Shown: positions 6,978 to 15,863 of the stretch, in pieces | How positions within the stretch are numbered: position 1 is the stretch's first letter | How the letters are laid out: every line of letters starts with the position of its first letter | Assembly: GCA_022615805.1 (NCBI GenBank) | Contig: JAKEGO010000158.1 | Coordinates: forward strand, 1-18,664 | DNA from: Thermoplasmata archaeon | Lineage (GTDB): Archaea > Thermoplasmatota > JAKEGO01 | Direction: 5' to 3' | DNA length: 18,664 nt | The notes under the pieces: generated by a model | Databases searched by the model: none | Told to the model about the DNA's origin: nothing | Seen by the model: the letters and a program-made list of their open reading frames with translations, nothing else | Program-made: the position numbers and the translations under genes

Positions 6978-9900
6978 ATGCACTCGAAACTAGCATGTAT
7001 GGTAATGGTAGGTCTGCTGCTGTCGTCGATCGCGTGGGCGCCGGGGGGCGGCGGGGGGGAGGGGGCTCTCGGGCCGCTCGAGGGGCCGGCATCGTTCGAC
7101 CTCCCGTCGGGGGAGGCCGTGAACGCCGGTGACTGCCGCTTCGTTTTGGTGGTCGGTGACGGCCTCTGGGCCGTCGACCTTCGCGACGGGGGGCGCTCCC
7201 ACGTCGCGCTTCCGGCGGGGGTCCTTCCGGAGGCGGTCCGCGCCGCAGGGTCGGGGGACCACCTCGCGGTGGCCGTCCTCTCGGACGGGGACCTCTGGTT
7301 CGGCGGCTTCGTCGCCGGCGGTGAGTGCGTAGTGCAGGTCGAGCCGTTCCGCCTCGTGGCCAGCGGCGTCGCTTCCGTGGACCTGTGGGCCTCCGGGCCG
7401 CGCCTCGACATCGTGACCCTCGATGCCTCCGGGCTCCACTGGTCCGACGACGGGGGGTCCCGGACGATCGTCCAGCACGGCCTGGAGGGCTCCGTGAGGG
7501 CCCTCGCGGAAGGGGTCGCCGGGGTGTGGAGCGACGGCGCCTGGACCTTCGCGTGCCTCGACAACAGGTCGACGTGGTTCGCGCTCGGGGAGGAGTGCGT
7601 CGCATGGAATGCTGGACGGGGCGCGGTGACCGTCCTCGGGCGCACGGTGCACGGGTGGAGGTGCGGCGTCGATCTCGGGATGCCCTTCGTGCGATCGTCG
7701 CGGATGGTCGACATGGCCGTCCGCGGTGACACCCTGTACGTCCTCCAGGCCGACTCCGATGGCCACGCCTACATCACCGTGGCAGGCGATTCCGTGGCCG
7801 TCCGCTCTGCGCGGATAGGGACGGGGTTCGAGAGGATCGCGGGCGCCGACCCGCTCGCCCTCGGCGGGGGGTGCGCGATGGGCCTTGCGGACCGCGACGC
7901 GGACGGCATCCCGGACTGCCTGGAGCGGCCCTACGGTGACGTGGACGCCGACGCGGACCCCGACGGGGACGGTCTGACCTCGCGCGAGGAGCTGTGCCAC
8001 CCTGCCATGGGAGGGATCTCCCCGGACCCGTTCATCGCCGACACCGACGACGACGGCCTCGACGACGGCGCGGAGATGCGGCTCGCCACCAATCCCAACG
8101 ATCGCGACACCGACGGCGACTGCCTTTTCGACGGGGAGGAGGTCACCCTCGGTGCGGACCCCCTCGACCCGGACACGGACGGCGACGGGGTCCCCGACGG
8201 CCTCGAGGTGGCCCTCGGGCTGTCGCCCACCATCCGCGACTCGGACGGCGATGGCGTGCGCGACGGGGACGAGGACCCAGACGGCGACGGGCTTTCGCTG
8301 CTCGAGGAACTGGCGCTCTCGCTGTCCGTGTTCGATGCCGACACGGACGGCGACGGCATGCCGGACGGGTGGGAGGTCGCCTCTGGCCTTGACCCGCTCC
8401 GCGACGACTCGTGCCGCGACAGGGACGGAGATGGACTGACGAACCTGGAGGAGTACGCGTTCGACGGGACGGACGTCGACGGCGTGCGCTCGACGGACCC
8501 CACGAGACGGGACACCGACGGCGACGGTCTGGGGGACCTCGAGGAGCGGTCCAGCAGGACGGACCCGACCTGCGTCGACACCGATGGCGACGGCATGCCC
8601 GACGGATGGGAGGTAAGGGTCGGGACCAACGCCACGGTCGACGACGCCGACCTCGACTACGATGCCGAAGGGATGACGAACCTCATGGAGTACCTCTACG
8701 GTGCCCCTCCGGACCCTCACCCGAGGAGATGGCCCGGCGGCACCGACCCGTTCATGAGGGACACCGACCTCGACGGCCTGACGGATGGGGAGGAGGACCT
8801 GGACCTCGACGGCGACCCGGCCGAAATCGGCACCGTTGAGACGGATGCCTCCAACCCAGACACCGACGATGACGGTCTGGCGGACGGCGCCGAGCCGGAG
8901 GGGTGCGACCCCCTCGACCCCGACACCGACGGAGACGGCATCGCGGACGGGCTCGAGGTCAGCATTGCGATGAGGCACGCCGCCCTCTCGGACATCGACC
9001 TCGACGGGCTCCCAACGTGGGCGGACGCCGACTCCGATGGCGACGGGCTGCCGGACGGCAAGGAGGGCGTGGCGGACGTCGATGGGGACGGGGTGCCCTC
9101 GATGTTGGACCTCGATTCGGACGGCGACGGTCTCCCGGACGCCTTCGAACTGGCCGCGGGCTTGGACCCGAAATGCACAGACACGGACGGCGACGGCATG
9201 CCCGACGGATGGGAGGTGGAGAACGGCCTCGACCCGCTCCGCGACGACGCCATGGAGGACCCCGACGCGGACGGAGCCGACCTCGACATACCGCCGGACG
9301 GGATCCAGCGGGACGAGAGGTTCGACGATCTCGCAGAGTACCTCAACGGGACGCACCCCCGTGTCGCGGACACCGACGGCGATGGCATGCCTGACGGCTG
9401 GGAGGTCGCCCACGGGCTCGATCCGCTCGACCCCTCGGACGCTGAACTGGGAGCCGTGTGCGGGGACAGCAGGTTCGACGGCGACGGCCTCACGAACCTC
9501 GCCGAGTTCCGCGCCGGAACCGATCCGCGGCGAGCGGACACCGACGGCGACGGCGTCGGCGACCTGGAGGAACTCCTCCGCTGCCCCGCATCGGACCCCA
9601 CCGACCCGGGCGGCACAGCGATGAGGGCAGGGGCACTTTCCGCGGGGGCCGACGGCGGGACCGTCGCCATCGGCACCGCCCGCTGGGGACTGCGGGCATG
9701 TCTCGTGGACGCCTCGGAGACCGCCCTCGGCGGCGACGGCGGGGTCGTCGCCTTCGAGTACGCCGTCGGTTCCGGCGACGGCGTCGATCGGTTCACCGGG
9801 GAAGACGGCCTCGAGATCCTCGGGTTCTCGCTGACCCTCGCCGTGCCGGACGGCGGCGGGAGGATGATCGTCAGGTCATGCGACGGCAGCGACGTGCGCT

Positions 9901-12263
9901 TCAAGGCCGTCGGCGACTTCGAGTACATCGTCGTGGAGGGGCTCTCCGCCGGCGGCGTCGACGTCAGCCATACGAGGTACTGGCCGGGCTCGACGGAGCC
10001 GATCGCCCTCGGCATCCTCTCCGGAAGCCCGGTCATCAGGGGTGTCGCGGACGTCCACTCGTCGATGGTCGGCCGGGAGGAGGGCTACATCGTCGTCCGC
10101 ACCTACACCCTGGGCGATGGGGTCGCGCTCGTGCCGTACGTCTGCGAGGAGGGTTGGGCCGGCTCCGACGGCGAGTTCCACGAGGTCGACGTGTCCGATC
10201 CTGACGAGTTCTCATACGCGGAATGGGCCTCTGAACATCCTGTCCACTGGCTCCGCATCGATCGGACGGACGGCGACGGCTACACATGGATGAGCTTCGC
10301 CGGGCGCGGCAGGCGGGGCCCGGAAGCCTGGACGGTGATCGAGAACGCGACGACGCCATCGCGATACCTATGGCCGTTCGAGGACGTGGCCTCGTCGGAC
10401 GGCGACGGCCTTTCCGATGTCATGGAGTGGACGATCCCGTTCGTCGCCGACAGTATGCCGGACACGCGCTCCTGGGACACCGACGGCGACGGCCTGTCGG
10501 ACTCCTTCGAGCACAGGACCGGTACCGACCTGACCGATCCCGACACCGACGGCGATGGGCTGTGGGACGGGAACGTCACCGTGTCATTTTCCGACGGCAT
10601 GGCGCTGCTGTCGTCCGGCGGGACGGTGCCTTGCAGCGTCAGGAGGGAGATGCCGGGGGAGGGCGACCTCTCACGTCCGATGGCCATGGAGTGGATCCTG
10701 CACGAGGCGGTGGAGGTCGGGCTGCTCGGCCCTTCGGGCGCCGCCCTCCTCGCGGACCTGGAGGACGGTTCCGCCGTCGTCCGCTCCTTCGTCGGGACCG
10801 GGCTCTCCGGGGCGACTGATCCGCTCGACCCGGACACCGACGGCGACGGCCTCGAGGACGGGGCTGAGGTCTCGGGGTGGCACGTGCCCGGCGCGCACGG
10901 CGGCTGGAGGTGCTCGGACCCGCGTCTCGCCGACACCGACGGGGACGGGCTGCCGGACGCCGCCGAATCGCTCTTCCTGTCGGACCCGCGGGGGACGGAC
11001 ACGGACCGGGACGGGCATTCGGATTACGTCGAGGTCGCGGTCTGGTCCACCGATCCGGTGAGGGCGGATGCCGACGGCGACGGCCTCTGGGACCCCGTCG
11101 ACCCGGACCCGGCGCGGGAGAGCCACCCGCCTCGGATCGTGTCGCTCCGCCCGCTCGGCGGCGGGTCCATGCAAGGGGGGGTGGAGATCGTCGTCGAGGA
11201 AACGTCGGACTACTGGATCGACGTGAGGACCTTCCTCTCCGGATGCACGGTCTCGTCGTTCCGGCTTGCGACCGGGACCGACCTCGGACGCTCACGCCAT
11301 GCTGGTTGCGCCGGGGGGCTGGACGCCTTCGAGATAGCGTTCGAGAGCGCGATGGTCAAGGTGTCGGTCCCGCCCAACGGCGTCCTCTACGACGGCTGCG
11401 GACCGTACGTCGTCCCGATGCCCATCGACGCATTCACGCTGACCCTCACGGATGTCAATGGCAACAGGGCCGTGCACAGAGGTGAGTTCACCACTGGACG
11501 CGAGAGCCTGGCATCGATTGCCGACGGGCTCGGCGGCGGCCGCATGCTGGCATACGCGGTCCCCCTCGAGTGCGTCGTCGATGGGACAGCGGCGGGCTAC
11601 GCATGCACGGCGGCCTCTGGGGTCGGACCGGCGCTGGCGGCGGCAGCGATGACCGTCGTCTTCATGGCGGCCGCCGAGGTGGTCGCCCTGGCGATGACCA
11701 TGTCCACGTCGCTGCATCTCGTCGACGAATGCCTCGTCGCGACGTTCAGGCTGCCCGCGCCCGAGAGCGGGTGGGAGGTCCTGCTGCCCGGCCCCTTCGA
11801 CGCTGCCGCCGACCTCGTCATCCGTCTCACGCGCGGATTCGTCGCCACCTCCCTCCACGGGGGCGTCGAGCACCTCCGAGGCCTGGGCTGCGCCTTCGCC
11901 TGCGCGTGCCTTGGAAGGACGTTCGGCCCCTGGGACCGGGCGGAGGAGGGCCTGGTGAGAACGGTGAAATACCTCGTGGACAATGGAGAGCTGTGGCTCG
12001 ACCTGGACGATTCCGAACCGCAGTGGGGTGTCCTCGCGGTGCGGTTCACGCCGAAGGACCTCGCCGCCTTACTGGAGCTGCCCGTCGCCGTCGTCGAACG
12101 CGCGTTCAACTCGACCTTCTACGCCCTGATCTACCTCACGGACAGGCTGATGGTCGCCACGATCGAGTGGACGACGCACCATCCCCGCTGGAACATCGTC
12201 GGCATCGGCAACCCGTTCGAGTACAGGCTCTACCCGCCGCTGGGCACAGGGGGGTCCTCATGA
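6978..12263 (+). CDS. Giant secreted protein with about 31 thrombospondin type 3 calcium-binding motifs
   Basis: The protein is 1761 residues. A signal peptide spans 1-21 (MVGLLLSSIAWA). Residues 40-300 look like a degenerate beta-propeller (blades such as LVVGDGLWAVDLRDGG). Residues 303-868 carry about 24 DxDxDG-type TSP3 calcium motifs, and about seven more lie at 1138-1375. These form an elongated calcium-stiffened stalk split by a beta-rich globular domain at about 890-1130. Residues 1380-1505 look Ig-like. The final 250 residues hold an Ala-rich hydrophobic segment (about 1549-1576) and a region I do not recognise. It has about 29 Cys after the signal, many for a secreted archaeal protein. 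GGTGA lies upstream of the ATG. The stop overlaps the ATG of the next gene, so the two products are probably made together. Likely surface or adhesive. Confidence 0.9.
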   Translation: MHSKLACMVMVGLLLSSIAWAPGGGGGEGALGPLEGPASFDLPSGEAVNAGDCRFVLVVGDGLWAVDLRDGGRSHVALPAGVLPEAVRAAGSGDHLAVAVLSDGDLWFGGFVAGGECVVQVEPFRLVASGVASVDLWASGPRLDIVTLDASGLHWSDDGGSRTIVQHGLEGSVRALAEGVAGVWSDGAWTFACLDNRSTWFALGEECVAWNAGRGAVTVLGRTVHGWRCGVDLGMPFVRSSRMVDMAVRGDTLYVLQADSDGHAYITVAGDSVAVRSARIGTGFERIAGADPLALGGGCAMGLADRDADGIPDCLERPYGDVDADADPDGDGLTSREELCHPAMGGISPDPFIADTDDDGLDDGAEMRLATNPNDRDTDGDCLFDGEEVTLGADPLDPDTDGDGVPDGLEVALGLSPTIRDSDGDGVRDGDEDPDGDGLSLLEELALSLSVFDADTDGDGMPDGWEVASGLDPLRDDSCRDRDGDGLTNLEEYAFDGTDVDGVRSTDPTRRDTDGDGLGDLEERSSRTDPTCVDTDGDGMPDGWEVRVGTNATVDDADLDYDAEGMTNLMEYLYGAPPDPHPRRWPGGTDPFMRDTDLDGLTDGEEDLDLDGDPAEIGTVETDASNPDTDDDGLADGAEPEGCDPLDPDTDGDGIADGLEVSIAMRHAALSDIDLDGLPTWADADSDGDGLPDGKEGVADVDGDGVPSMLDLDSDGDGLPDAFELAAGLDPKCTDTDGDGMPDGWEVENGLDPLRDDAMEDPDADGADLDIPPDGIQRDERFDDLAEYLNGTHPRVADTDGDGMPDGWEVAHGLDPLDPSDAELGAVCGDSRFDGDGLTNLAEFRAGTDPRRADTDGDGVGDLEELLRCPASDPTDPGGTAMRAGALSAGADGGTVAIGTARWGLRACLVDASETALGGDGGVVAFEYAVGSGDGVDRFTGEDGLEILGFSLTLAVPDGGGRMIVRSCDGSDVRFKAVGDFEYIVVEGLSAGGVDVSHTRYWPGSTEPIALGILSGSPVIRGVADVHSSMVGREEGYIVVRTYTLGDGVALVPYVCEEGWAGSDGEFHEVDVSDPDEFSYAEWASEHPVHWLRIDRTDGDGYTWMSFAGRGRRGPEAWTVIENATTPSRYLWPFEDVASSDGDGLSDVMEWTIPFVADSMPDTRSWDTDGDGLSDSFEHRTGTDLTDPDTDGDGLWDGNVTVSFSDGMALLSSGGTVPCSVRREMPGEGDLSRPMAMEWILHEAVEVGLLGPSGAALLADLEDGSAVVRSFVGTGLSGATDPLDPDTDGDGLEDGAEVSGWHVPGAHGGWRCSDPRLADTDGDGLPDAAESLFLSDPRGTDTDRDGHSDYVEVAVWSTDPVRADADGDGLWDPVDPDPARESHPPRIVSLRPLGGGSMQGGVEIVVEETSDYWIDVRTFLSGCTVSSFRLATGTDLGRSRHAGCAGGLDAFEIAFESAMVKVSVPPNGVLYDGCGPYVVPMPIDAFTLTLTDVNGNRAVHRGEFTTGRESLASIADGLGGGRMLAYAVPLECVVDGTAAGYACTAASGVGPALAAAAMTVVFMAAAEVVALAMTMSTSLHLVDECLVATFRLPAPESGWEVLLPGPFDAAADLVIRLTRGFVATSLHGGVEHLRGLGCAFACACLGRTFGPWDRAEEGLVRTVKYLVDNGELWLDLDDSEPQWGVLAVRFTPKDLAALLELPVAVVERAFNSTFYALIYLTDRLMVATIEWTTHHPRWNIVGIGNPFEYRLYPPLGTGGSS
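8340..9437 (+). repeat. Four near-identical 69-base (23-residue) TSP3 units
   Basis: Units at 8340-8408, 8577-8645, 9180-9248 and 9369-9437 all encode DTDGDGMPDGWEV. Three of them continue with a GLDPL segment. The units at 8340 and 9180 are nearly identical in DNA as well as protein, which suggests duplication within the gene. They lie 237, 603 and 189 bases apart (start to start), with more diverged TSP3 motifs between. Confidence 0.8.
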
Positions 12264-13432
12264 TGCGCGCTTCCGCCGCGGCGATCGCGGCGCTGGTCCT
12301 GCTCGCCCTGTGCCAACCGTCGGCGGCCGACCCTGCCGGGGGTCGGAGGGCGTTCCCTGTGGCCCGCTGCGCCGTGCTCATCGACGACCTCGAGGGCGCG
12401 GGGCTGTACTTCACCGCCCACGCCGGCAGCGGCAGGACGAGGATGATCGAGTACGACCTCCGGACGGCGGAGGGGCGCATCCGCCTGGATCGCCCCGAAA
12501 GCGACGCGACATTCCTGTTCGACGTCGAGGGGGACCGCATGCTGTGGGGCCACTCCGACGGGGAAGACCGCGTCCTCGAGATCCAGGAGGGCGAGGGCGT
12601 GATGCGCGAACTCATGCGCAACGCCACCGGCGGCATTTTCGCGATGCTGTCGGAGGATGTCGTCCTCGCGTCCGTGTCCGGGAGCGGGGGATCGTTCGAC
12701 CTGATTGTCCACGACCTGGGAACGGGCGGGACCTCGCGAGTCGCCTCCGACCTCTCCCAGAAATGGTTCGATGCCTGGGGGGGATACGCCGTCTACACGC
12801 GCTCGGGAACGGATGGCGACGATGTCGTGCTCCTCGACCTCCTCGAAGAGGGTTCCCACGTGATATCGGGGTCGGGGCAGCGGGTCGGCGGTTCCTACGG
12901 GGCGCCCGTCCTCGCGGAGGGGGGCTTCGCCGCTTGGTCCCAGAAGGATGCCGGCGACATCGACGGCCCCTTCGAGATAGTCGTCTGGGACATAGAGAAC
13001 GCCACCGGATGGACGGCGGTCGAGGCGGAAGGCCTATCGCGGATCCTCCTGGCCTTCGACGGCGAACGCTTGGTCTATGTGAGATACGACCGCGGCCGCG
13101 ATGCGTCTGACCTCGCCGGCGACCTCGTGCTTGCCGACCTCGGGGGCAACGAGACTGTGCTCTCCCCCGCTGGCGGCATCAAGGGGTCGGTGCGCATCGA
13201 CTGCGGAACGGTCGCGTGGCTCGAGGGCGACCTCCTCAACGGGACGCTCTACGTATCGACGCAGGAGGCTTACCCAGAACCGGCCGTCATGTCGTACTGC
13301 GAGGACGGCATGGACGACGAAGACGGTCGCGGGGTGACCTCGTGGTGGTGGCCGCTCCTCGCTGTCATCGCTGCGGTCCCGATCGCCTGGTCGATCGTCC
13401 GATGGTGGCGCAGGGGACAGGGCGACGGCTGA
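12260..13432 (+). CDS. Membrane-anchored extracellular beta-propeller-like protein
   Basis: The 390-residue protein has a signal peptide at about 1-23 (ending QPSAA). An ectodomain at 30-345 is made of repeated blade-like strands (FDVEGDRMLWGHSDGEDRVLEI, AMLSEDVVLASVSGSGGSFD, FDAWGGYAVYTRSGTDGDDV, LAFDGERLVYVRYD), like TolB/WD-type propellers. A single C-terminal membrane helix lies at about 361-380 (WWWPLLAVIAAVPIAW), followed by a short basic cytoplasmic end. The ATG shares ATGA with the stop of the giant TSP3 gene, and GGGGGGT lies 4-6 bases upstream, so translation is coupled. It could hold the giant protein at the cell surface (inference from coupling and topology). A second ATG directly follows the first. 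Confidence 0.85.
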   Translation: MMRASAAAIAALVLLALCQPSAADPAGGRRAFPVARCAVLIDDLEGAGLYFTAHAGSGRTRMIEYDLRTAEGRIRLDRPESDATFLFDVEGDRMLWGHSDGEDRVLEIQEGEGVMRELMRNATGGIFAMLSEDVVLASVSGSGGSFDLIVHDLGTGGTSRVASDLSQKWFDAWGGYAVYTRSGTDGDDVVLLDLLEEGSHVISGSGQRVGGSYGAPVLAEGGFAAWSQKDAGDIDGPFEIVVWDIENATGWTAVEAEGLSRILLAFDGERLVYVRYDRGRDASDLAGDLVLADLGGNETVLSPAGGIKGSVRIDCGTVAWLEGDLLNGTLYVSTQEAYPEPAVMSYCEDGMDDEDGRGVTSWWWPLLAVIAAVPIAWSIVRWWRRGQGDG

Positions 13433-13474
13433 ATGGCCCCAGCAACAGATTTGTCGCGGTAAACACCAGAAAAA

Positions 13475-13483
13475 CTATAAATA
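13475..13483 (+). promoter_or_regulatory. TATA box of the SAH hydrolase operon
   Basis: CTATAAATA preceded by the A-rich AGAAAAA (BRE-like) is the best archaeal promoter in the window. Transcription should start near 13504, leaving a leader of about 12 bases that carries AGGTGG 4 bases before the ATG at 13516. No clear terminator of the preceding gene is seen in 13433-13474. Confidence 0.8.
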
Positions 13484-13515
13484 TGCTCGCGGGGGTTCGA
13501 TGGGCAGGTGGCTGA

Positions 13516-14763
13516 ATGGACCACAAGGTGAAAGACCTGGCGCTTGCCGGGGCAGGTTCTCTCAAGATCGAGTGGGCGGAGGCCAGGATGCCTGTCATGG
13601 CCCAGCTGAGGCAACAATACAGCGATGCAAAGCCCTTCGAGGGGTGGCGCATCGGGGGGAGCATGCACGTGACGAAGGAGACGGCCGTCCTGCTGAGGAG
13701 CCTCGTCGCGGCCGGCGCGGAGGTCGTCTGGTCCGGGTGCAACCCCCTCAGCACGCAGGACGATGTCGCCGCGGCTCTCGTGAAGGGGGGCATCCCCGTC
13801 TTCGCGTGGCACGGCATGTCCAGGGAGGACTACTACTGGGCACTCGACCGCGTGCTGGAAGCGCGGCCGACCCTCCTGGTCGACGACGGCGCGGACCTGA
13901 TAGTCAGAGCGTGCTCGACGGACAGGGCGGGCGAGATCGTGGGCGCCACCGAGGAGACCACCACGGGCGTCCACAGGCTCGAGGCCATGGCCGGGGAGGG
14001 AAAGCTCGGGTTCCCGGTCATCGCCGTGAACAATGCCGAGACGAAGTGGGACTTCGACAACGTCTACGGGACCGGGCAGTCGTCCCTGGACGGCATCCTC
14101 CGGGCCACGAACCTCCTCATCGCGGGGAAGCATTTCGTCGTGGCCGGATACGGTCACTGCGGGAGGGGCGTGGCGATGAGGGCACGCGGGATGGGCGCCA
14201 ACGTCATCGTGACCGAGGTGGACCCCATCAGGGCTTTGAAGGCGGTCATGGACGGCTTCAGCGTGATGCCCATGGCCCAGGCCGCGAGGATAGGAGAGGT
14301 CTTCATCACCGCCACCGGCATGAAGGACATCGTGACGGGGGACCACTTCCGGGCCATGCGCGACGGCGCGGTGGTCTGCAACACGGGACATTACGATGTC
14401 GAGCTCAGGCTCGGCGACCTCGAGGCCGCGAGCGAGTCGCGGCGCGAGATACGCGACAACACCATCGAATACACGATGCCCGACGGCAGGAGGATCTACC
14501 TGCTGGCCCAGGGGAGGCTCGTCAACCTCGCCGCGGCCGAGGGTCACCCGTCGGAGGTCATGGACATGTCCTTCGCGAACCAGTTCATGGCCCTGCTCTC
14601 GCTGACGAGGGAGGGGAGGGGGCTCGAGGACCTGGTCCACCAGATATCGCGGGACCAGGACGAGAGGATCGCGGCGCTCAAGCTCCAGTCGATGATGATC
14701 GGAATAGACGCCCTCTCGGAGAAGCAGAGGAGGTACTTCGAGGACTTCGGCTCGGGCACCTGA
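13516..14763 (+). CDS. ahcY: Adenosylhomocysteinase (S-adenosylhomocysteine hydrolase)
   Basis: This cytoplasmic NAD-dependent enzyme splits S-adenosylhomocysteine into adenosine and homocysteine, relieving product inhibition of methyltransferases. At 415 residues it matches the archaeal form, which lacks the extended C-terminus of the eukaryotic enzyme. Visible family motifs are SGCNPLSTQDD (73-83), the active-site His51, DDGADL with Asp123/Asp124, EETTTGV with Glu147, Lys177 and Asp181 in TKWDFDN, the NAD-binding GYGHCGRG (211-218), and GHP with His344. The sequence around Lys177 reads VNNAETK where archaeal relatives usually have VNDA. Some methanogen homologues prefer S-inosylhomocysteine, so the true substrate could be that compound. 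It is the first gene of a tight operon with kinases and a phosphatase. Confidence 0.96.
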   Translation: MDHKVKDLALAGAGSLKIEWAEARMPVMAQLRQQYSDAKPFEGWRIGGSMHVTKETAVLLRSLVAAGAEVVWSGCNPLSTQDDVAAALVKGGIPVFAWHGMSREDYYWALDRVLEARPTLLVDDGADLIVRACSTDRAGEIVGATEETTTGVHRLEAMAGEGKLGFPVIAVNNAETKWDFDNVYGTGQSSLDGILRATNLLIAGKHFVVAGYGHCGRGVAMRARGMGANVIVTEVDPIRALKAVMDGFSVMPMAQAARIGEVFITATGMKDIVTGDHFRAMRDGAVVCNTGHYDVELRLGDLEAASESRREIRDNTIEYTMPDGRRIYLLAQGRLVNLAAAEGHPSEVMDMSFANQFMALLSLTREGRGLEDLVHQISRDQDERIAALKLQSMMIGIDALSEKQRRYFEDFGSGT

Positions 14764-14782
14764 CCCCGATGGAGGTTGAAGC

Positions 14783-15832
14783 ATGGTCGAGATAAAACCG
14801 GTACACGTTCTGGACTACCTGACCGGTGCCTACGGGAACGCGAGGATCAAGAAGATCTTCCCGCTCGGCGCCGGAGCCCACGGCGAGGGGTACAGGGTCA
14901 TCTTCGAGGCCGATGGCGCCGAGAGGTCGCTGATAGTCAAGTCGCTGTTCCCCGAGAACTTCGGCCACGAGTACCCGGCGGACAGGGCGCAGGTCCTGAT
15001 CCAGGCTCACATGGCCTACAACATGATGGACAGGCACGTCCAGAGCCTCGATGTCATCGGCCTCGGGCCCCACGGAACGGTGTCCCTCGGGGACGCCGAG
15101 GAGTTCTTCATAGTCATGGAGGAGGCGCGGGGCGAATCGTACTTCGCCGACCTCGAGCGCATCCGCGAGAGCGGCGTCACACCGACCGACAGGCAGAGGG
15201 TGCAGGCCCTCGCCGACTACCTCGCGGAACTGCACTCGTCGAAGATCGACAACCCGCCGCTCTACCGCCGGAAGATAAGGGACACGGTCGGCCACGGGGA
15301 GTGCCTCATGGGGGTCCTCGACACCTACCCGCGCGTCGAGTTCACCTCGGAGATCGAGATGGTCCAGCTCGTGATGAAGGGCGTGAAGTGGTGGGGAAAG
15401 ATACGCGACCACGGACACAGGCTGTCGGTCGTGCACGGCGATTTCCACCCCGGCAACATCTGGTGGAGCGGCGAGGAGTTCCGGCTCCTTGACCGAAGCC
15501 GCGGCCTCTACGGCGAGCCCGCCGACGACCTGACAGCGCTGACCATCAACTACATCTTCTACGACCTGCAGGTGAACAACGAGTTCACCGGCCCGTACAG
15601 GGAGCTGTTCGACCTCTTCTTCGACAGGTACCTCCAGTGGACGTCGGACCAGGAGGTCTTCGACGTCATGGCGCCGTTCTACGCATTCCGCGCCGCCGTG
15701 GTGGCCGATCCGATGCTCTACCCCGACGTACCGGACCGGGTGCGCCGCAAGCTCTTCAACTTCGCGCAGAACGTCCTCGACGGTCAGACCTTCGACCGGA
15801 GGAACGTCGCCGCCTACTTCAACAGGATGTGA
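14783..15832 (+). CDS. APH/choline-kinase-fold small-molecule phosphotransferase
   Basis: The protein is 349 residues. A nucleotide-loop region (GAGAHGEGY, 30-38) and Lys53 correspond to the kinase N-lobe. The catalytic loop is VVHGDFHPGN (217-225 region, Asp220 and Asn225). The metal-binding Asp is probably Asp237 in RLLDRSRGLYGEPADDL. These are the hallmarks of the aminoglycoside phosphotransferase/choline kinase/methylthioribose kinase superfamily, so it transfers phosphate from ATP to a small hydroxyl compound. The substrate is not readable from sequence, and antibiotic resistance is not implied. It starts 19 bases after the SAH hydrolase stop with GGAGG 7 bases upstream, in the same operon, so a sugar or nucleoside substrate is plausible (inference). 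Confidence 0.85.
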   Translation: MVEIKPVHVLDYLTGAYGNARIKKIFPLGAGAHGEGYRVIFEADGAERSLIVKSLFPENFGHEYPADRAQVLIQAHMAYNMMDRHVQSLDVIGLGPHGTVSLGDAEEFFIVMEEARGESYFADLERIRESGVTPTDRQRVQALADYLAELHSSKIDNPPLYRRKIRDTVGHGECLMGVLDTYPRVEFTSEIEMVQLVMKGVKWWGKIRDHGHRLSVVHGDFHPGNIWWSGEEFRLLDRSRGLYGEPADDLTALTINYIFYDLQVNNEFTGPYRELFDLFFDRYLQWTSDQEVFDVMAPFYAFRAAVVADPMLYPDVPDRVRRKLFNFAQNVLDGQTFDRRNVAAYFNRM

Positions 15833-15863
15833 TGCGACGGACTGGACAGACCTCTTCCGCACC

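Noticed and set aside
6990..9413. 807-codon open frame antisense to the giant TSP3 gene
   Set aside because: It mirrors the Asp/Gly-rich repeats of the real gene, giving a repetitive Val/Arg/Gly protein with no domain, start signal or promoter. Long shadow frames are expected opposite GC-rich repeat genes.
8340..9437. CRISPR array or tandem satellite
   Set aside because: The repeated DNA stays in one reading frame, has no fixed spacer length and encodes calcium-binding TSP3 motifs. No Cas gene is present.
13270..14784. 504-codon antisense frame over the SAH hydrolase
   Set aside because: The opposite strand encodes a complete, motif-perfect enzyme. The antisense product is Arg/His/Pro-rich and has no recognisable domain.
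14783..15832. Aminoglycoside resistance gene
   Set aside because: Only the superfamily kinase motifs are shared. The operon context with SAH hydrolase and the archaeal background make a metabolic substrate more likely.
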